Assembly (NCBI GenBank): GCA_003013855.2
Contig: PVNU02003892.1
Span: forward strand, 930,001 to 994,000
DNA: 64,000 nt
From: Liriodendron chinense
Taxonomy: Eukaryota > Streptophyta > Magnoliopsida > Magnoliales > Magnoliaceae
Reading direction: 5' to 3'
In this document: positions 24,119 to 36,860 of the stretch, piece by piece
How the letters are laid out: every line of letters begins with the position of its first letter
How positions within the stretch are numbered: position 1 is the stretch's first letter
Program-made: the position numbers and the translations under genes
The notes under the pieces: model-generated
What the model saw: only the letters and a program-made list of their open reading frames with translations
Databases searched by the model: none
What the model was told of the DNA's origin: nothing

Positions 24119-27100
24119 TCAGTACCCCCCATGGATCCTCCTCCCTCGCCCCATGCCCCGTCGATAAGCTCGTCCTCTGCCCATGTAAGAATCCCGATGG
24201 TAATCCCTCGGCCCACATCTCATTGGGGACCGGCTCCTCTCCCTCCTGTCTTGTCCCCATGGGCCCCGTTGAGGTGGAGACAAAGGCAATGGTGGCGAAG
24301 GTGTCCGCCGGTCATTCCCAGCATACCCTCTCCTCTCGTGGAAGAACTTGCCCCTCCCGCGGCCTCGGTGGCCCCACTGAGGCGGCATTGGCCTGTCAAA
24401 CTTACCCCTTCCCTTGTACCCAGCTTCGTCATGATAATCTGGCCTCTCCCTTGGTAGCCGGTGGTCTGGAAATCTTTCCACATGCCCAAGAGGCGGTGGG
24501 CCCATTCTGAATTCTCTGGGACCACCTCTGCCCCAAGCACGAGGAGATTCTCTGGCAACACCTCTTCCCCAGCCGTGAGGAGATTCATAACCGTTCATGT
24601 CCCTTCCTCGGCCACGTTCCATTGGCGGGGCAGGGAAGCGTGGTGAGGGTCCACGTGGGGATGGTGGGCGCAGATAGCTCCTTCGAGGGCTACCGCCAGG
24701 TCCACCACTTCGAGGCTCGAACCGAAGTTTGTTGCAGTTGTTGCAGTAGGCTCGCCGCGCAAAGTTCAAATTCCCACATCTGAAACATACAATGCACAAG
24801 GATTTGAGAAAGAAAACCACCACCATCTCAAGGAATAAACTCAATTTTTAAAAAAAATCACCACTTGAAGAGAGAACAGAGCGGACAAGTTTTAGCGATG
24901 CTGAAAGCACCAATTCAAGATCCCAACCTTTATTCCGAAATCACTGAGCTATTATCAACTCAATCAAGTCAAACTCAAACAACATGATGGATTTCCAGGT
25001 GTATTCCACATTCTTAAACATTATTCACAACAGAATGTTGGGAATGAAAGAGTTCATGCTGTGACTCCATGTAAAAAGAGATCAAGGACTTACGAAGGCT
25101 CCGCGCAAATCCAGTCTCCTTCTCTTGGAGATACATTTGGATTGTTTCTACCCATGAATTCATCTCTGAATGGAGAAGGATGGAGTCCAGGCTCGTCAAA
25201 GGATTCAAAATCTCCCCCAAATGATCTATCACCCTTGCCTCGCCCATAAGGGGGTGAAAATTCACGGAATCTACCAGGACCCCTCCCACCTGTATATCCA
25301 GGACCATGACGTGGGCCACCTGGATGATCGAAATCAGAACCATAGCGATGATCTGCTTTCCTCTGGCGCAACGGCGAAACAGAACCTGCACGCACCCTCT
25401 GGCGCAAAGGTGAAACAGAGCCTGCACGCATCCTCTGGCGCAAAGGCGAAATAGAGCCTGTGCGCATCCCATTCCCATATCCTGAAAATGACAGTAGGAT
25501 CTCAAGAATGAGAAATGAGTGTTCCAGCATAAAGAGAAAGCCAAAAGACAATGGTTATGAAAGCAGATGGTTCTTGACCTCACTAGCACACTGAATGCCA
25601 ATGGCCAAATAAGTTTGAAACAAGGGGCTACCTGCATTAAAGGCCTCTCTTCCATGGGCGCATGTGTGTCACAAATTCAAGAATGTTAGGGGAGGACTAA
25701 TAAGCTCACAACAAGCCTGCTGTAGTCATTGATCTCACAAGCTACAGATCAAAGTTATGAGCTACTTAACCAGACTTGCAGATATGAGCTGCTAACCATG
25801 ATCAAATAACAACCCCAGTCATCTGCAGTATGCAAAGGATTGCGCTAGTCCAATGGCCTACATATTGAAATTAAATCCATCTATGTCACAGATACAGCAT
25901 TAAGCCCTAGGCGTCGGCAAATATAAACCAAACTGATGATCCGCAGCAAGAAACAATCAGATGCTTCACTGGATTCCTCAGGATTGTGGTAATTCAAAGT
26001 GGCATTTTATCTGTATCTGCCACTGAACAGATAAACAGGAAAACGAGAAAAGATCTATTTTCACAGGCTTCCTAATAGCCGAGAAGAACCCAATGCCAAA
26101 ACCATGATCCCAGCTGTAATCCATGTGGAGGTCTTGATTCAGCAGGACCATCCAACTATCAATGGCATGAAGAGCAAAAACCCAGATGAGAGCACCCCAT
26201 CAGAGCAAGAGGAATCACTACGAATTCAATAACTGACAGCTATCTTACAGCACAGCCACTTGTTTCAGATACCATACCATGAATAAGCTCAATTCAGCAA
26301 TGAAAATAATGGCTCTCCCATAAAAGCAATTAAAAAAATTTCCAGAAGAGCTGACAAGAACCATAGCTCCGCACCAATCCAAAATTCGTAATCGTTTACT
26401 TGTACATGCCAATACAACCATTTAAAGGGGAAAGCAATCTGCATATCTAATGACAAAATTTATCAAGATTTTTCATAGGCATCCTTACTGTCAATAAGTA
26501 ATGCTTAACACCATGCATGATCCTTTGCAAGACTGACTACCAAGGGCACCTACAGTATGAACCCAATGGGAACTACCCACAAGCAGGAGGAATCACTACA
26601 TCGCTAATATGACCCAATTCAACCATGACAAAACATGTTCTGTTCGGTGTGTCTCCTTAAAGGTCGAGGAATCTTGTGTAAAGTAGCTCAATACAATGAC
26701 TTGAAAGTTTATTCCCCAATAAAAGTTGTTGAGAGAATCCCAATCCCATACTAGAATCATTTCCAGAGTTATCAGAATCATTTCCACCCTGCTTTATCAA
26801 GACCAAAACAGTAGTTGTCTGCCTCTTTGTCAAGTTCCATTGACCATCCATCTACCTCTGTGTCAACTTCCATTTATCAAGCCAGACCTCATCTTTTACG
26901 ACGATGAAAAGAATATGGCAAACCACCACGAGTCTGTGAAATCAAAATTTATAGCCCTAATGATAAACCAAAATCAGCACAAAATCGAATCTGGTAAATT
27001 ACAAAACAGAAGACCATCTTCACCAACAAAAGACCTTCATTTGGCATGGATCCTGCTTTCTGAGATTAAGCCCTTTCAGTTGAACAGTTGGACTACCATG

Positions 27101-30100
27101 ATATTCCAAGATATTTTCCACACAACAATGAACTCCAAATAAATGAATCCTACTGTTAGTAACACTCAAAAGCAACATAGAAAAAAATAGAAAGCTTTCT
27201 CTCATTAATCATTCGATGAAGACATGACGGTTTTCCTTCCTAAACCTAGTCCTTCGAATGCCTCTAAATTCCTGAGCATGTACCACATCCATCAGACGGA
27301 GCCAATTAGTACTTGAGCTTCGGGTTGAAACCCAGCGACTGCCACTTTAATTGCATCATTCTAAACCCAAAAGAACCCACCGATTATTCAACCAACCTAC
27401 TGAAACAGGTTCACCTACTGCAACCCGTGAGTTCTTATGCGAAATGCAGATATCCATCTTCAGACTTTACAAACCATCACACACATTCTGGATCATACTG
27501 CAATTCGGAAACAATTCCCAGTCAAGCATGAGAACAAATAACCCTTGCTCAATACCAACGGCTTTGCACCCACACCAAGCAACTTCAAAAGCTGTAACAA
27601 TCAACAGCAAATTTCATTCTCAATTGACAATTCTGTAGCGGGCCAACATACCCAACATGCAGTACAATCCATAGAGCATAGGTGTTCCACATAAAACGGT
27701 AGCAGGTGATATAAGCAACATAAATTCATCAAAAGGGATATGATATGTCCTAATTTTTTATACAACTTTTCATCATGGAAAGCTGTTCCATACAAAGCAA
27801 GATTTTTTTTAAAGAACATTTTCTTAGGAAGGAGCTAGAAAAGAACAATATTTAGCAAAGAGAATTATTGAAATTTGAGGTGCCTGATACCAATTTTCTA
27901 TTGTATCAAATAAGGAGTTTATCCCAAATAGGTAAAATGTAATAGGCAAACATCCAAGTGGGTAACTCCAACCCATTCCTTGTTCATCTTTTTAGTACAC
28001 AACAAAGTATACCATGGCTGACATGCATGCAGTGCATCTAAAAACAATATAATAGAAAACTAATCCCACCCAAGTCTAGCAGATTTTTTTTGCAGCTGGT
28101 GGCATAGGCCCTCAAAGGGGAGCCTGTCAGCCCTGCTGAAACCATGGTCTACAAAATCATCAAATAATGAGTTGCCACCAATGCGAATCAACCCCAAGAA
28201 CTTCTACTTTCTGTGGAAAGAGAACGACCTATCTATGTTATATATAAGCCATTTCTTTTTAATGCCAAGTTTTAACATATGATTTTTATAAAGTGTGTGG
28301 AATTAAAAGAAAATAAGATCAAGGGATATCCAGATTTTGGCAGATGCAAAGACAAACCTGGCATTTATTATAATCAAATCATTTCTCACCGCATCCATCC
28401 TTCACATCGAATATTTGCAAAATAAAGAAAAGGTAACGACATAATTTTTTAGCAGATCCTCTTTAGCACTGTGGGCCTGTAGCAGATGAAATGGCGAGAG
28501 GGTCACGAATAGTCGCTGGCCCTGTATTCTGCTTTCTTTTGTCATCATTCAGAGAGTGGGGGGAAAAAAAAAAGATCACAGATGAAATGGCAAAAGGGTC
28601 ACTAATGGTTACTGTCCCTGTATGCTGCTGTCTTTTGTGATCATTCAGAGATTGAGAAAAAGATGAAATGACAAACTTTGTATTTGAGGGTGTTTGGACG
28701 CACTATCCAACATGGTTTTAAAAAAAAAAAATCATCCGATAAGACTTGGTTCCGTCTGTGTTGTACCAGTTTCAGTCTGAAACAAAATCGGTCGCCAGAC
28801 CAAAATGGGGCTTAAACAGACCAAAACAGAACTGTATGGACTGATACAGACTGATATGGGGCGAGTCATATTGATCTCAATCCCCAAATGGGTCACACTC
28901 TTAAAACCTTCTCGCCGCCTTTTAATAAAAATTCAGTACTTAACGAAAAAAAAAACTCTAAAACCACTACTTAATCCATCCCATGCATGGGCAGGCATAC
29001 CCATGAACAGCATGGTTTATTAATCAGAATTGAAAAAAATACCAAGCCAACCATACCCACTCAGCTACACCCATACCAGGTTCATGCCAGGCCAGGCTCA
29101 GGTACCCAGCCCAGCAACACCAGTAATTACAACATCAGTAAACATCATTTTTTCCTCTTCCTTTTTTTTTTCTCCTTTTTTATTTTTTTCTTATTGATTA
29201 CACTGAATTATCCCAAATTTCAACATAACATAATAATTAGACCATTCCCTTTTCTTTTCCATCAGTTTTCATATATAAGAGAAAGAAATCTAATGAAGCA
29301 TCCAAATCATGGAAATTGCCCCAAAAAAACATCAATCCTCAAACCCTTACTAAAGAATAGGGCTGTTGATGGCCAAGGCAAAAGTAAAATTTTGAATAGG
29401 CCCAGGCCGAACAGTTTAAATTCCAGGCCAATGCCAACCCCAGGCCCGGCCTGTTGACAGCCTTACTAAAGAGCTAACCATTCGCAATAAAAAAAAATTT
29501 AATTAAATTTTTTTTTAAAAAAGAGCTCGTATAAATTTTTTTCGAACTGTAAAAATCTACTTAGATTTCAAGTGATATTAGCAAAACAACCCAAACTGAA
29601 AGAAGACAAGGATTTTTTTCTAGGGTTTTGGCAGATAACCCACTTCTGTTAGATTCTAATTTTGCAGCAATGATCGAAAATTACCAAAATACAGCTGAAA
29701 AAGAACCACCCTCTAATCTCTACATCTGATATTCGCAAACATAACAAATTCAAAAGAACATTAAAACAAAAAAAGAATATATCAGATGAGAATATAAACC
29801 CTAGCTTCTCAAACCCTAATTTTCAGAAACAAAACCCAAATCTGGTATGCACGAATCGAATCGTATAGGGATAATTTGCCTACTTAATTTCTAGGGTTTG
29901 TGTTTTGTGATTTGGAAAGAGGAAAAAAACGAACCTTGGAATTTGTCTTGGAATTTATCAGGGAAGCGAAGGGAGCGAGAATAGGGAGGGGAACGAGAGT
30001 AAATAGCTGGGCGATCGTTGTGGTTGCTGTTGCGGTTGTTGTGGTTGAAGTTGCCGTTGCGGTTGTTGTGGTTGCTGTTGCTGTGGTTGTTCTTTTCTCG

Positions 30101-30232
30101 CCGGACCTCGCCAGGCTCGTAATCGCTTCCACCACCACCTCCTTCGCTCTCTGCTGGCCGTACGATGAGGCTGCCGAGGTTGTTCCCGACCGTCAGATGG
30201 CGCGTCTGCTGCTCACGCTCCCCAGAAACCAT
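24119..30232 (-). CDS. FUS/TAF15-like RNA-binding protein with RanBP2-type zinc finger
   Basis: Three exons join in phase: 29935-30232, 25094-25481 and 24119-24779, coding for 448 residues ending in TGA. The start Met at 30232 opens with VSGEREQQTRH. Residues ~65-95 are Asn-rich (NHNNRN-type, prion-like). Residues 105-140 are three 12-residue repeats (RAGSVSPLRQR). The zinc finger is W223-C244: W.C....C, then NFARRAYCNNC, split by the last intron. It keeps the NFARR and CNNC residues that contact single-stranded RNA in this family. The tail is rich in RGG, RS and PSPR motifs. The layout matches plant Ran BP2/NZF-type, TAF15-like nuclear RNA-binding proteins, probably acting in transcription or splicing. 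The role is inferred from the family. Intron 1 is 4.5 kb and intron 2 is 314 bp. Confidence 0.9.
25360..25467 (-). repeat. In-frame 36-bp x3 repeat in the FUS-like coding exon
   Basis: Encodes MRTGSISPLRQR, MRAGSVSPLRQR and VRAGSVSPLRQR. Each unit has an S-P site between arginines, like RS-domain phosphorylation sites. DNA identity between units is high, so the number of units may vary among alleles. Confidence 0.9.
25482..29934 (-). other. Long first intron of the FUS-like gene
   Basis: Donor GTTCGT follows exon 1 and the acceptor TTTCAG precedes exon 2. No second gene was seen inside. 29140-29200 is T-rich. 28480-28650 has a local repeat around GCAGATGAAATGGC and GGTCACNAATNGT. The plus-strand frames at 26726-27142 and 28987-29457 lack recognisable domains. 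Confidence 0.6.
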
Positions 30233-30260
30233 CTCTCTCTCTCTCTCTCTCTGACGGAGG
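30233..30260 (-). promoter_or_regulatory. GA/CT microsatellite in the 5' leader of the FUS-like gene
   Basis: A (CT)n tract on the plus strand, hence (GA)n on the gene strand, lies directly before the start codon. Such tracts in plant 5' leaders often recruit GAGA-binding factors; that role here is an inference. Confidence 0.4.
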
Positions 30261-30317
30261 AAGAGAAAATACCTAGGCATATGATTATCGGGAATTATTA
30301 TATGGATGTGCAGATAC

Positions 30318-30825
30318 CGGTTAGCCCAGGACTTGGGTGGACCGGTCTTCTGTGGGGTCCACGTCCTCCTATCGTCCGATCCACCCCGTCCATTGTGTTT
30401 GATACTCTAATCCTCACCGTGTAAATCAATTAGGTCGATAAAAATCTTACAAATGAAAATTTATAAGGAATCATGCAAAATCATGCCTAAGAACTCTCAA
30501 TTCACATGGTGTGGCCCACATGACTCTGTAATGGCCTTATTTTCGGTATTTTCCTTCATAATAATATCTGATTAATGGATTGGATGCAATATATAAACAC
30601 CGTGGGCCCCAAAAATAGTGTGGAAGTTTGTATTGGTTGGGCGTCCCTCCCACTTTTCCTTGTAGATGTGGTCTACCAGAGTTTTCTTTTGGACTTATTT
30701 TTTTTCTCCATGTCTTTAAATAAAATATTCCGTGTATTGGACGGAATAGATCTAATTCATATTTTATGTGGGCCCCACAGTATTATATGAGCGCACCTCG
30801 CTCTTATGGTACCGGTACTACCATA
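30318..30825. mobile_element. Diverged foldback element upstream of the FUS-like gene
   Basis: The left arm has GATACCGG, GTGGGGTCCACG and CACCCCGTCCATTGTG. The right arm has GGACGGAATAGATC, ATGTGGGCCCCAC and GGTACCGGTAC. It belongs to the same GGGCCCACC-type family and lies within about 100 bp of the coding start, so it may overlap the promoter. Confidence 0.55.
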
Positions 30826-32155
30826 ACTTAAGTTGTTTGATACTCTGGAAGCATAAGACGCTTGATATGCAGGCGCCCAGTTATTGTACACGCATGCATA
30901 TTATTTCTAATAAACTGATAGAATTATGAAGCCCAGAATCAGAATGGTTGAACAAACATAACCTCTGATTCCTACACAATAGTTTGTTGAAATAAGACCA
31001 TTGGTTATCTTATCTTTTCATTTTTAACGGTCCAATTAATCTGGGACCCATTACTTAGACAGTTGAATTTAAATTGCTTTATTCCAAATATGCAATTCGT
31101 AAGTAATCTTTAAGTGCCTGCGTACCATCCATCACAGTCTACCAGAGTATCAAAGTTTTTCTCGTTATATGACACGTGGTCTGCATCATTGTAAAGTGTA
31201 CGCATGTTTTCGTTTGGCAAGTGGAACCCATGATTTAGTAATCCACACCATTGATATATTGTAATCCACCGTGAATATGTTATTCCCCATAAAAATTTTG
31301 ATAATAGAGTTCTTTAAATTCATGATTATGGCCATAAAAATCTAAATTTAAAAACGTAACAACGGTTCAGATTTAACTGAATATCTGATAGCTTCAATCT
31401 TGAATGATGTTAGTAGCATTCAAGGTGGGATTCAATGGCCTGGATTAGAGAATAATTATTTTTACGTCTTAGAATTGAAACTCGTGTGTACTGTGCGAAG
31501 TTGTGGACCATATATTATATAACTGCTTGACTAGGCGGAGACTTAAATCCTTGACTGGGCCGTCAACGGGCCGGGCCTGGGTAGGTCTTGGTATGGACAG
31601 TCGGGCCGGGCCTATGCAAAATTGAGATTTTTCAGGCCCGAACTGGCCCATTGACACTTATCTTTCGTCACGTGTGGGGCGTCACGCGCGAGAGATCTCA
31701 TCCGCACCTCAGCGAACGTGCGTAGAACCCTGGCCATCCACGCTCAAGCACACTTGCGAGATCTGGACCCTTCTTCAGGTGGACCAAGTTGATTAGAATC
31801 TTGGACAGAAATAGGCCGTACCCTGCCTGGGTGGAAATAGTGCGCGTAAAAAATGAACGGCTGAGAATTGTTTCCAGCCATCCGTTGTCTTTTTCACCAC
31901 GTCTCCTACTGAGGAGTGAAACTGCCTATTATTTAGGCCATAAGATATGGCAGCTTGTTCCAATGGCGAATGGGCTGACCGGCCCAGTGGTCCAATCCAA
32001 TCACTAAGTGGGTCGCCTCTGTACGGTGGAAGTGGACGGCTTAAAGATACTTTCAAACGGTCTCATTCAATGGACATTAAACAATTTTAAATGCATTTTT
32101 AAATCCAAGATCACATAGAATGGTCAAAACCATTTTTTCCATTTATATTAATGGA
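30826..32155. other. Intergenic, no gene seen
   Basis: No protein-like frame and no clear mobile element. 31560-31650 has GGCCGGGCCTGG/GGCCCGAACTGGCCC words typical of diverged hAT-type ends, but no borders could be placed. Confidence 0.4.
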
Positions 32156-32163
32156 ATTGTCGT

Positions 32164-33246
32164 TATGGCCGGTCATGAGCCGAGTCTGCTCGAGAAACTC
32201 GATCGACTCGACTCGAAAAAGCTCACCTCGTCTTGACTCAACTCAGTAGAACAAGTAAAGCTAAGCTTCGTTTAGAAGCTTGAGTCAGAAATCGAGTCAA
32301 GTTCGACCTATTGGGTCACTCGACTCGACTCAACTCGAAACTCGACTCAATGAGCTCGACTCGTTTCATATAGATATTTGTTAAAAAAAAAAAATCATAA
32401 TCTTCTTATTTCTTGGTTTTCTCTCCCCCCTCCCCCACATACACATTGGGGTCCAAAGCTTAGGACATATAAAACCCTCACACGTTGGGGGGTTTCTTCA
32501 TCCTACTATTTTGCTCAGGTAAGAACATTCCTTGTTGAGCATATATGATGGATTGAGTAATTTCAAGTACAAAACATGGTGAGCACACAGTGGTTATGTG
32601 TTTTACAAGCTACACAAACATAGGTACTACGGTGAGACCACACACCATACATATCTACAAAACAAAGGCTATGGTTAGACCAAACACCATATGCAACTAT
32701 TGATTGCAATTTTACGAGAGAGGTGGTGCATCTGATCCATGAATCAGCTAGGCCTCATCATGAAGATGGTCCACACAATAATTAAGGCAATCCATTCACG
32801 TGGTGAGCTATGCATGTACTGTGTTAATTATGGTTCATAAAATATTACTTGTGGTCTACATTCAATGCACGTGTGACTTGGCCAAATAAAAAACCGATCA
32901 GAGCTAGGTCATTTTAATGGTGGGGTCCCACCTGTAGAAATACTATTCTCCTATAATATATGTGTGACTTCTCGAACTTAATGTTGTTGACTTTTAATTT
33001 GTATTTTGTTGTAAAAAATATAATAAATTGGGGTGGGAGCAAGCTTGACTCAACTCGAGGTAAGCTTACCTCGACTCGATCCACTAGCTCGCCTCAAGCT
33101 CGCCTCGAAAGTTTTAGCAAACAAGGCAAGCTCCAATGGTAAGCTCAAGGGTGAGCTCGAGCTCGAGCTCGAACTCAAGGAGAGTACAAACGAGTCAAGC
33201 TAAGCTTGGCCCACCTCGACTCGACTCGGCTTGATGTACAGCCCTA
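32164..33246. mobile_element. Non-autonomous hAT-type element (1,083 bp)
   Basis: Flanked by a perfect 8-bp direct repeat ATTGTCGT (32156-32163 and 33247-33254). The ends are imperfect inverted repeats: TATGGCCGGTCATGAGCCGA at the left, and at the right ACTCGGCTTGATGTACAGCC followed by CTA. TAGGGCTGTACA-type ends and 8-bp duplications are hAT marks. Subterminal regions are dense with CTCGACTCGA/CGAGCTCGAG words. The interior has no transposase frame. Confidence 0.88.
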
Positions 33247-33259
33247 ATTGTCGTGATAA

Positions 33260-34500
33260 AGGAAGGTCCTACAAAAATTCCATTTTTCAAACTTTTAATC
33301 ATTTCACTCTTTCTGTGTGGGAATTTTGCAAACTTAGATGCACATGCTTTAATACTGAGCATCTCTATTTAAAATGGGATGTGTGCTAACCCAAAAAACG
33401 GAAGAAGAAAAAAATACTTTTGAATATTCATTGGATAATATGGAGAGACAAGAGGTTCATCGACTTTGGTCCTCCAACACAGGGAATTTCTCCTTAATTT
33501 ATTCTAGATGAAGTGTGAGATATGATCCAATACGCTGATGCTAGAGCAAAGCTTAGGAGGTGCATGAGAGCTTTCCAATTTTAGACCTGGCGCGTTGGAC
33601 GCATGAATGTTGGAAGGAAGATGAGGAATTTTGTAAACACCTTACCTTGAATGAGATTAAATCTCGCTTATTGACTTCAGTTGGGACCAGATCAAAACAT
33701 CTGTACCACATGTGGCAGGCCTTGAAGACAATCATATGGTCAAATCAGCCAACACTAGGACATGCAAGTGGCAGACCAAATGAGGGAGAATATATCCAAG
33801 ATCACCCACGAAGCACCGTCATATTAAAAAAGGCTATACAACTTATAAATGGACGTGCATAGACCATTCCATAAAAAAGGGAATTATCGAGGACCTTTTT
33901 TGCACAAAAAAAGTCCCCAACTAGCTGTTTCTAGGTCTAGCCCTCCTACGCCCCAATTAGAGGTTTGTCGCAACTTTTGAATACTGCGCTCGAATCTATT
34001 GCTTCTTTGATGTGGTCTTAGTTCGACATGGTCTAATCCATGTTGTAACCCTTATATGTCGCTACTCATTGTCTATTTAAAATGAGTTCGTTGCAGACAA
34101 CAAAGGAGGGAGAGCAGACAAATTTAAGCGTCCAGAGAGGGCAGAAGTGTTGAAGGGGTTACGCACGGCATGAAATTTGATCGACCAATTCTTCCAACGT
34201 AGCTCTGTCATAACGCGATATCACTTTCCAAAAAATGCATGTACCTTAATCTACTCAGCCCTTTACTATTTTTTAAGATATTCCTTGTTAGGCTGCCCTG
34301 TCGGTCAAAAGCTTCAAAGCTAAAGAAAATGTTAAAGTCAAAAGAGTAGGATTGGGATCAGGAATATCCAACCGTCCCCTTTTGTAGAAAAGAGTTTCGA
34401 GTCTTCCATTTTCCTTCTCATATCTCAAATCAACCTGCATCCGGTTCACACATCATTAATAAACACACTCACCTTTTATTTTACTCCTATAATCCTATCT
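33260..34500. other. Intergenic, no gene recognised
   Basis: The longest frame (33560-33862, plus, 100 codons) has no domain I recognise and no flanking exon structure. Treated as non-coding or a remnant of an unidentified element. Confidence 0.35.
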
Positions 34501-35045
34501 CATATTTATTTTCTTTTTTATTTTATTTTATTTGCCTAATCGGGGTTGTAAACGCCGCATAGTAAGGTTAGGTATTGTTTGTTTTCTCTTTTTACATGAC
34601 CAAAGTATTAAACTCCGTGAAGCACGGTTAGATGCAATAATGCCGAAACTCTGTGCAGAAACTGGATCGCGCTTGCACGCGCGGGGCCCATTATGTTTTA
34701 TTTGACTTGGTTTGCGTCTGGGTTTGTCTGTGGGGTGCACCGTTGCAATGATTGGCTTCCTCGATTTTGTTTCCCTTGGTTATTCAAAATCTTTCCAAGG
34801 ATGACTGAACAACGTTCCTGAACTTAGTATATTTAACGGAGTTGCCACCAGCCAAAAAGAGGCTCAAAGTCCACGGTCGGCCAAAACTCGTGAAAACGCT
34901 AGAATGCCAGGGGTGTTCCGAAGAACCTCTAGTCTAAAAATGACTCCCATTTGGATAAGTTGGTCTGCGCCATGGATTCAGGATAAGGGTCGTGGTTATG
35001 ACTGAGGGAAGGTGTTAGACGCCCCCTGATCGCCGGTGTAACACA

Positions 35046-35985
35046 TGTTGTGTGTATTTCAAAATAAAACCATTTATACTTGTGTTGCTTTTTTGTTTTT
35101 GTCCTTTTGTGGGTTTCTTTAGTCCCACATTGGATTGAGTGGGAGAAAGAAAAGTGGTTTATATACATTTGCTTAACATAGACTTTTGCAATGTGTCTTG
35201 GACTATGCCAAAGCCCGTATGCGCATACAGGGGGGGTGTAGCCAGTGGGAAAACTGGTCCGGAAATCTTTAACCGGGCGTGTGTGCACGTGCACACCCAC
35301 GTATACTTGTGCGCAGGGGGGGTGCAATTGGACCCCGATTGGCCTAGGCTGGCCCACTTACTTAGAGTCTTGATGGGCTAGGTTTTACCTAAATTAATAA
35401 AATTATTTTTTAACCATTGCTTTGATTGCGACCATTAGATGTGGCCCACTTGATTAGGTCGTTACCATTCTGCGAAACGTGCCTTATTTATCAGGCACGT
35501 CGAAACGTCGCAACGGTTTCTTTCAACGAGTCTTTTTTAATCGTTATTTTTTTTTGGAGTTTATAAAAGAGGAATAGGGTTAGGGTTTCAGCATCGATCG
35601 ACAAACCTTATTTCCTTGTTATCGTCTTCCCCAATTTTCATCTTCAATTCGGGCTATTTTCTCTGGGCAATAGGAAGGGTATGTTTGGTGGTGGTGTTGG
35701 TGTTGGGTTCTTTCATAGCTTATGCATGCTGTGAAGGAACGTATCTGGGGAGTTGTATCCTGGAGGTAGACGCGTCGGCATCCTTCTACATTGGTTCTTT
35801 GCACCGAGAGGAGTAAACTATCTCAAAGACAGCGACAGAGTACGCGCCTTGACCCAGAACTTCTTATTGATTTTATCGACGATATCTGTCTGATAGTAAA
35901 GCAGTTTGACATACCAGGTGTAAGGTTCCTTTTACCTGATTTATTTTATAAATTATTTTCCGTTTCCATTGAAGTAATTTTAACA
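35046..35985 (+). repeat. Copia 5' LTR
   Basis: Starts TGTTGTGTG and ends TTTTAACA. A TATAAAA box lies at 35562-35568, followed by AGGGTTAGGGTTTC, so transcription should start near 35590. The sequence after the LTR (ATTTTGAGATAGTTCGTC) lacks the usual copia primer-binding word TGGTATCAGAGC. Confidence 0.9.
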
Positions 35986-36005
35986 ATTTTGAGATAGTTC
36001 GTCTT

Positions 36006-36860
36006 ATGGCTTCGGAAAATCATAATGATAAGTCTACTCGGCCTGAGAATTTTGACAGTCAGCATTTTAAGCGGTGGAAACAAAAGATGTTTTTCTACTT
36101 AACCACCCTTAAAGTAGCATATGTAATCAATCAACCTCGACCGTCTGGCATATTCGAATTGGAACTGTCAATCATTCGTCAGAAATGGGATGAAGATAAC
36201 TACCTCTACAAAAATTATATTTTAAGTGCTTTATCCAATCAATTGTACGATCTGTACTGTGAATATGACACCTTTGCTGAGATATAGAAAGAATTAGTAA
36301 AGAAGTACAAAACTGAAGAAGCGGGTGCCGTAAGTTGATACTTCAAATTCCAGATGATTGATGATAAATCAGTGGTGCATCAGGCCAAATTTAACATTAT
36401 TGGTCATGAAATTGTGTCTGAAGGAATCAAGTTAGACGAACAGTTTCAGTTGGCCGCTGTTATTAAGAAACTGCCGCTTACTTGGAAAGACTTCAAAAAT
36501 TCTCTTCGGCATAAAAGAAAAGAGTTATCAATGGAGTAACTGATTGTGAAACTACGGATCGAGGAAGAAGGTAGACTCCAAGATATCTTAGAAGAGAAAA
36601 GAACCGATACTTCCAGGGTGTTAATGGTAGATGATAAGCAAAATCAATATCAACAGAAGGGAAAGCCTAAACACATTAACCTGAAATCAAATTACAAACT
36701 GTTCAAAAAGAAACCCAACCCAAGGCTAAGTACCAGAAAAACAATAACCAGGATAAATCATCTGGTTGTTATGTATGTGGCAAACCAGGTCACTTTGCAA
36801 GAGAGTGCCACAAGTGGAAAAAGAATCCAACTCCTGCACCTCAAGCAAATGTGACTGAAG
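36006..36860 (+). pseudogene. gag: Copia gag (broken)
   Basis: Begins MASENHNDKSTRPENF with the copia gag words FDSQHFKRWKQKMFFYL and LPLTWKDFKNSLRHKRKEL. In-frame stops fall near 36285, 36337 and 36538. A frameshift precedes the CCHC zinc knuckle (CYVCGKPGHFAREC), which is readable at about 36765-36812 in a different frame. Gag would form the particle and bind the RNA. Confidence 0.85.

Noticed and set aside
24004..24510. 168-codon plus-strand frame
   Set aside because: Shadow of the GC-rich RGG/PSP-coding last exon of the FUS-like gene on the other strand.
29900..30424. 174-codon plus-strand frame rich in Val/Ala
   Set aside because: Shadow of the Asn-rich first exon of the FUS-like gene.
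33560..33862. 100-codon plus-strand frame
   Set aside because: No recognisable domain, no splice context. Possibly a remnant of an unknown element.
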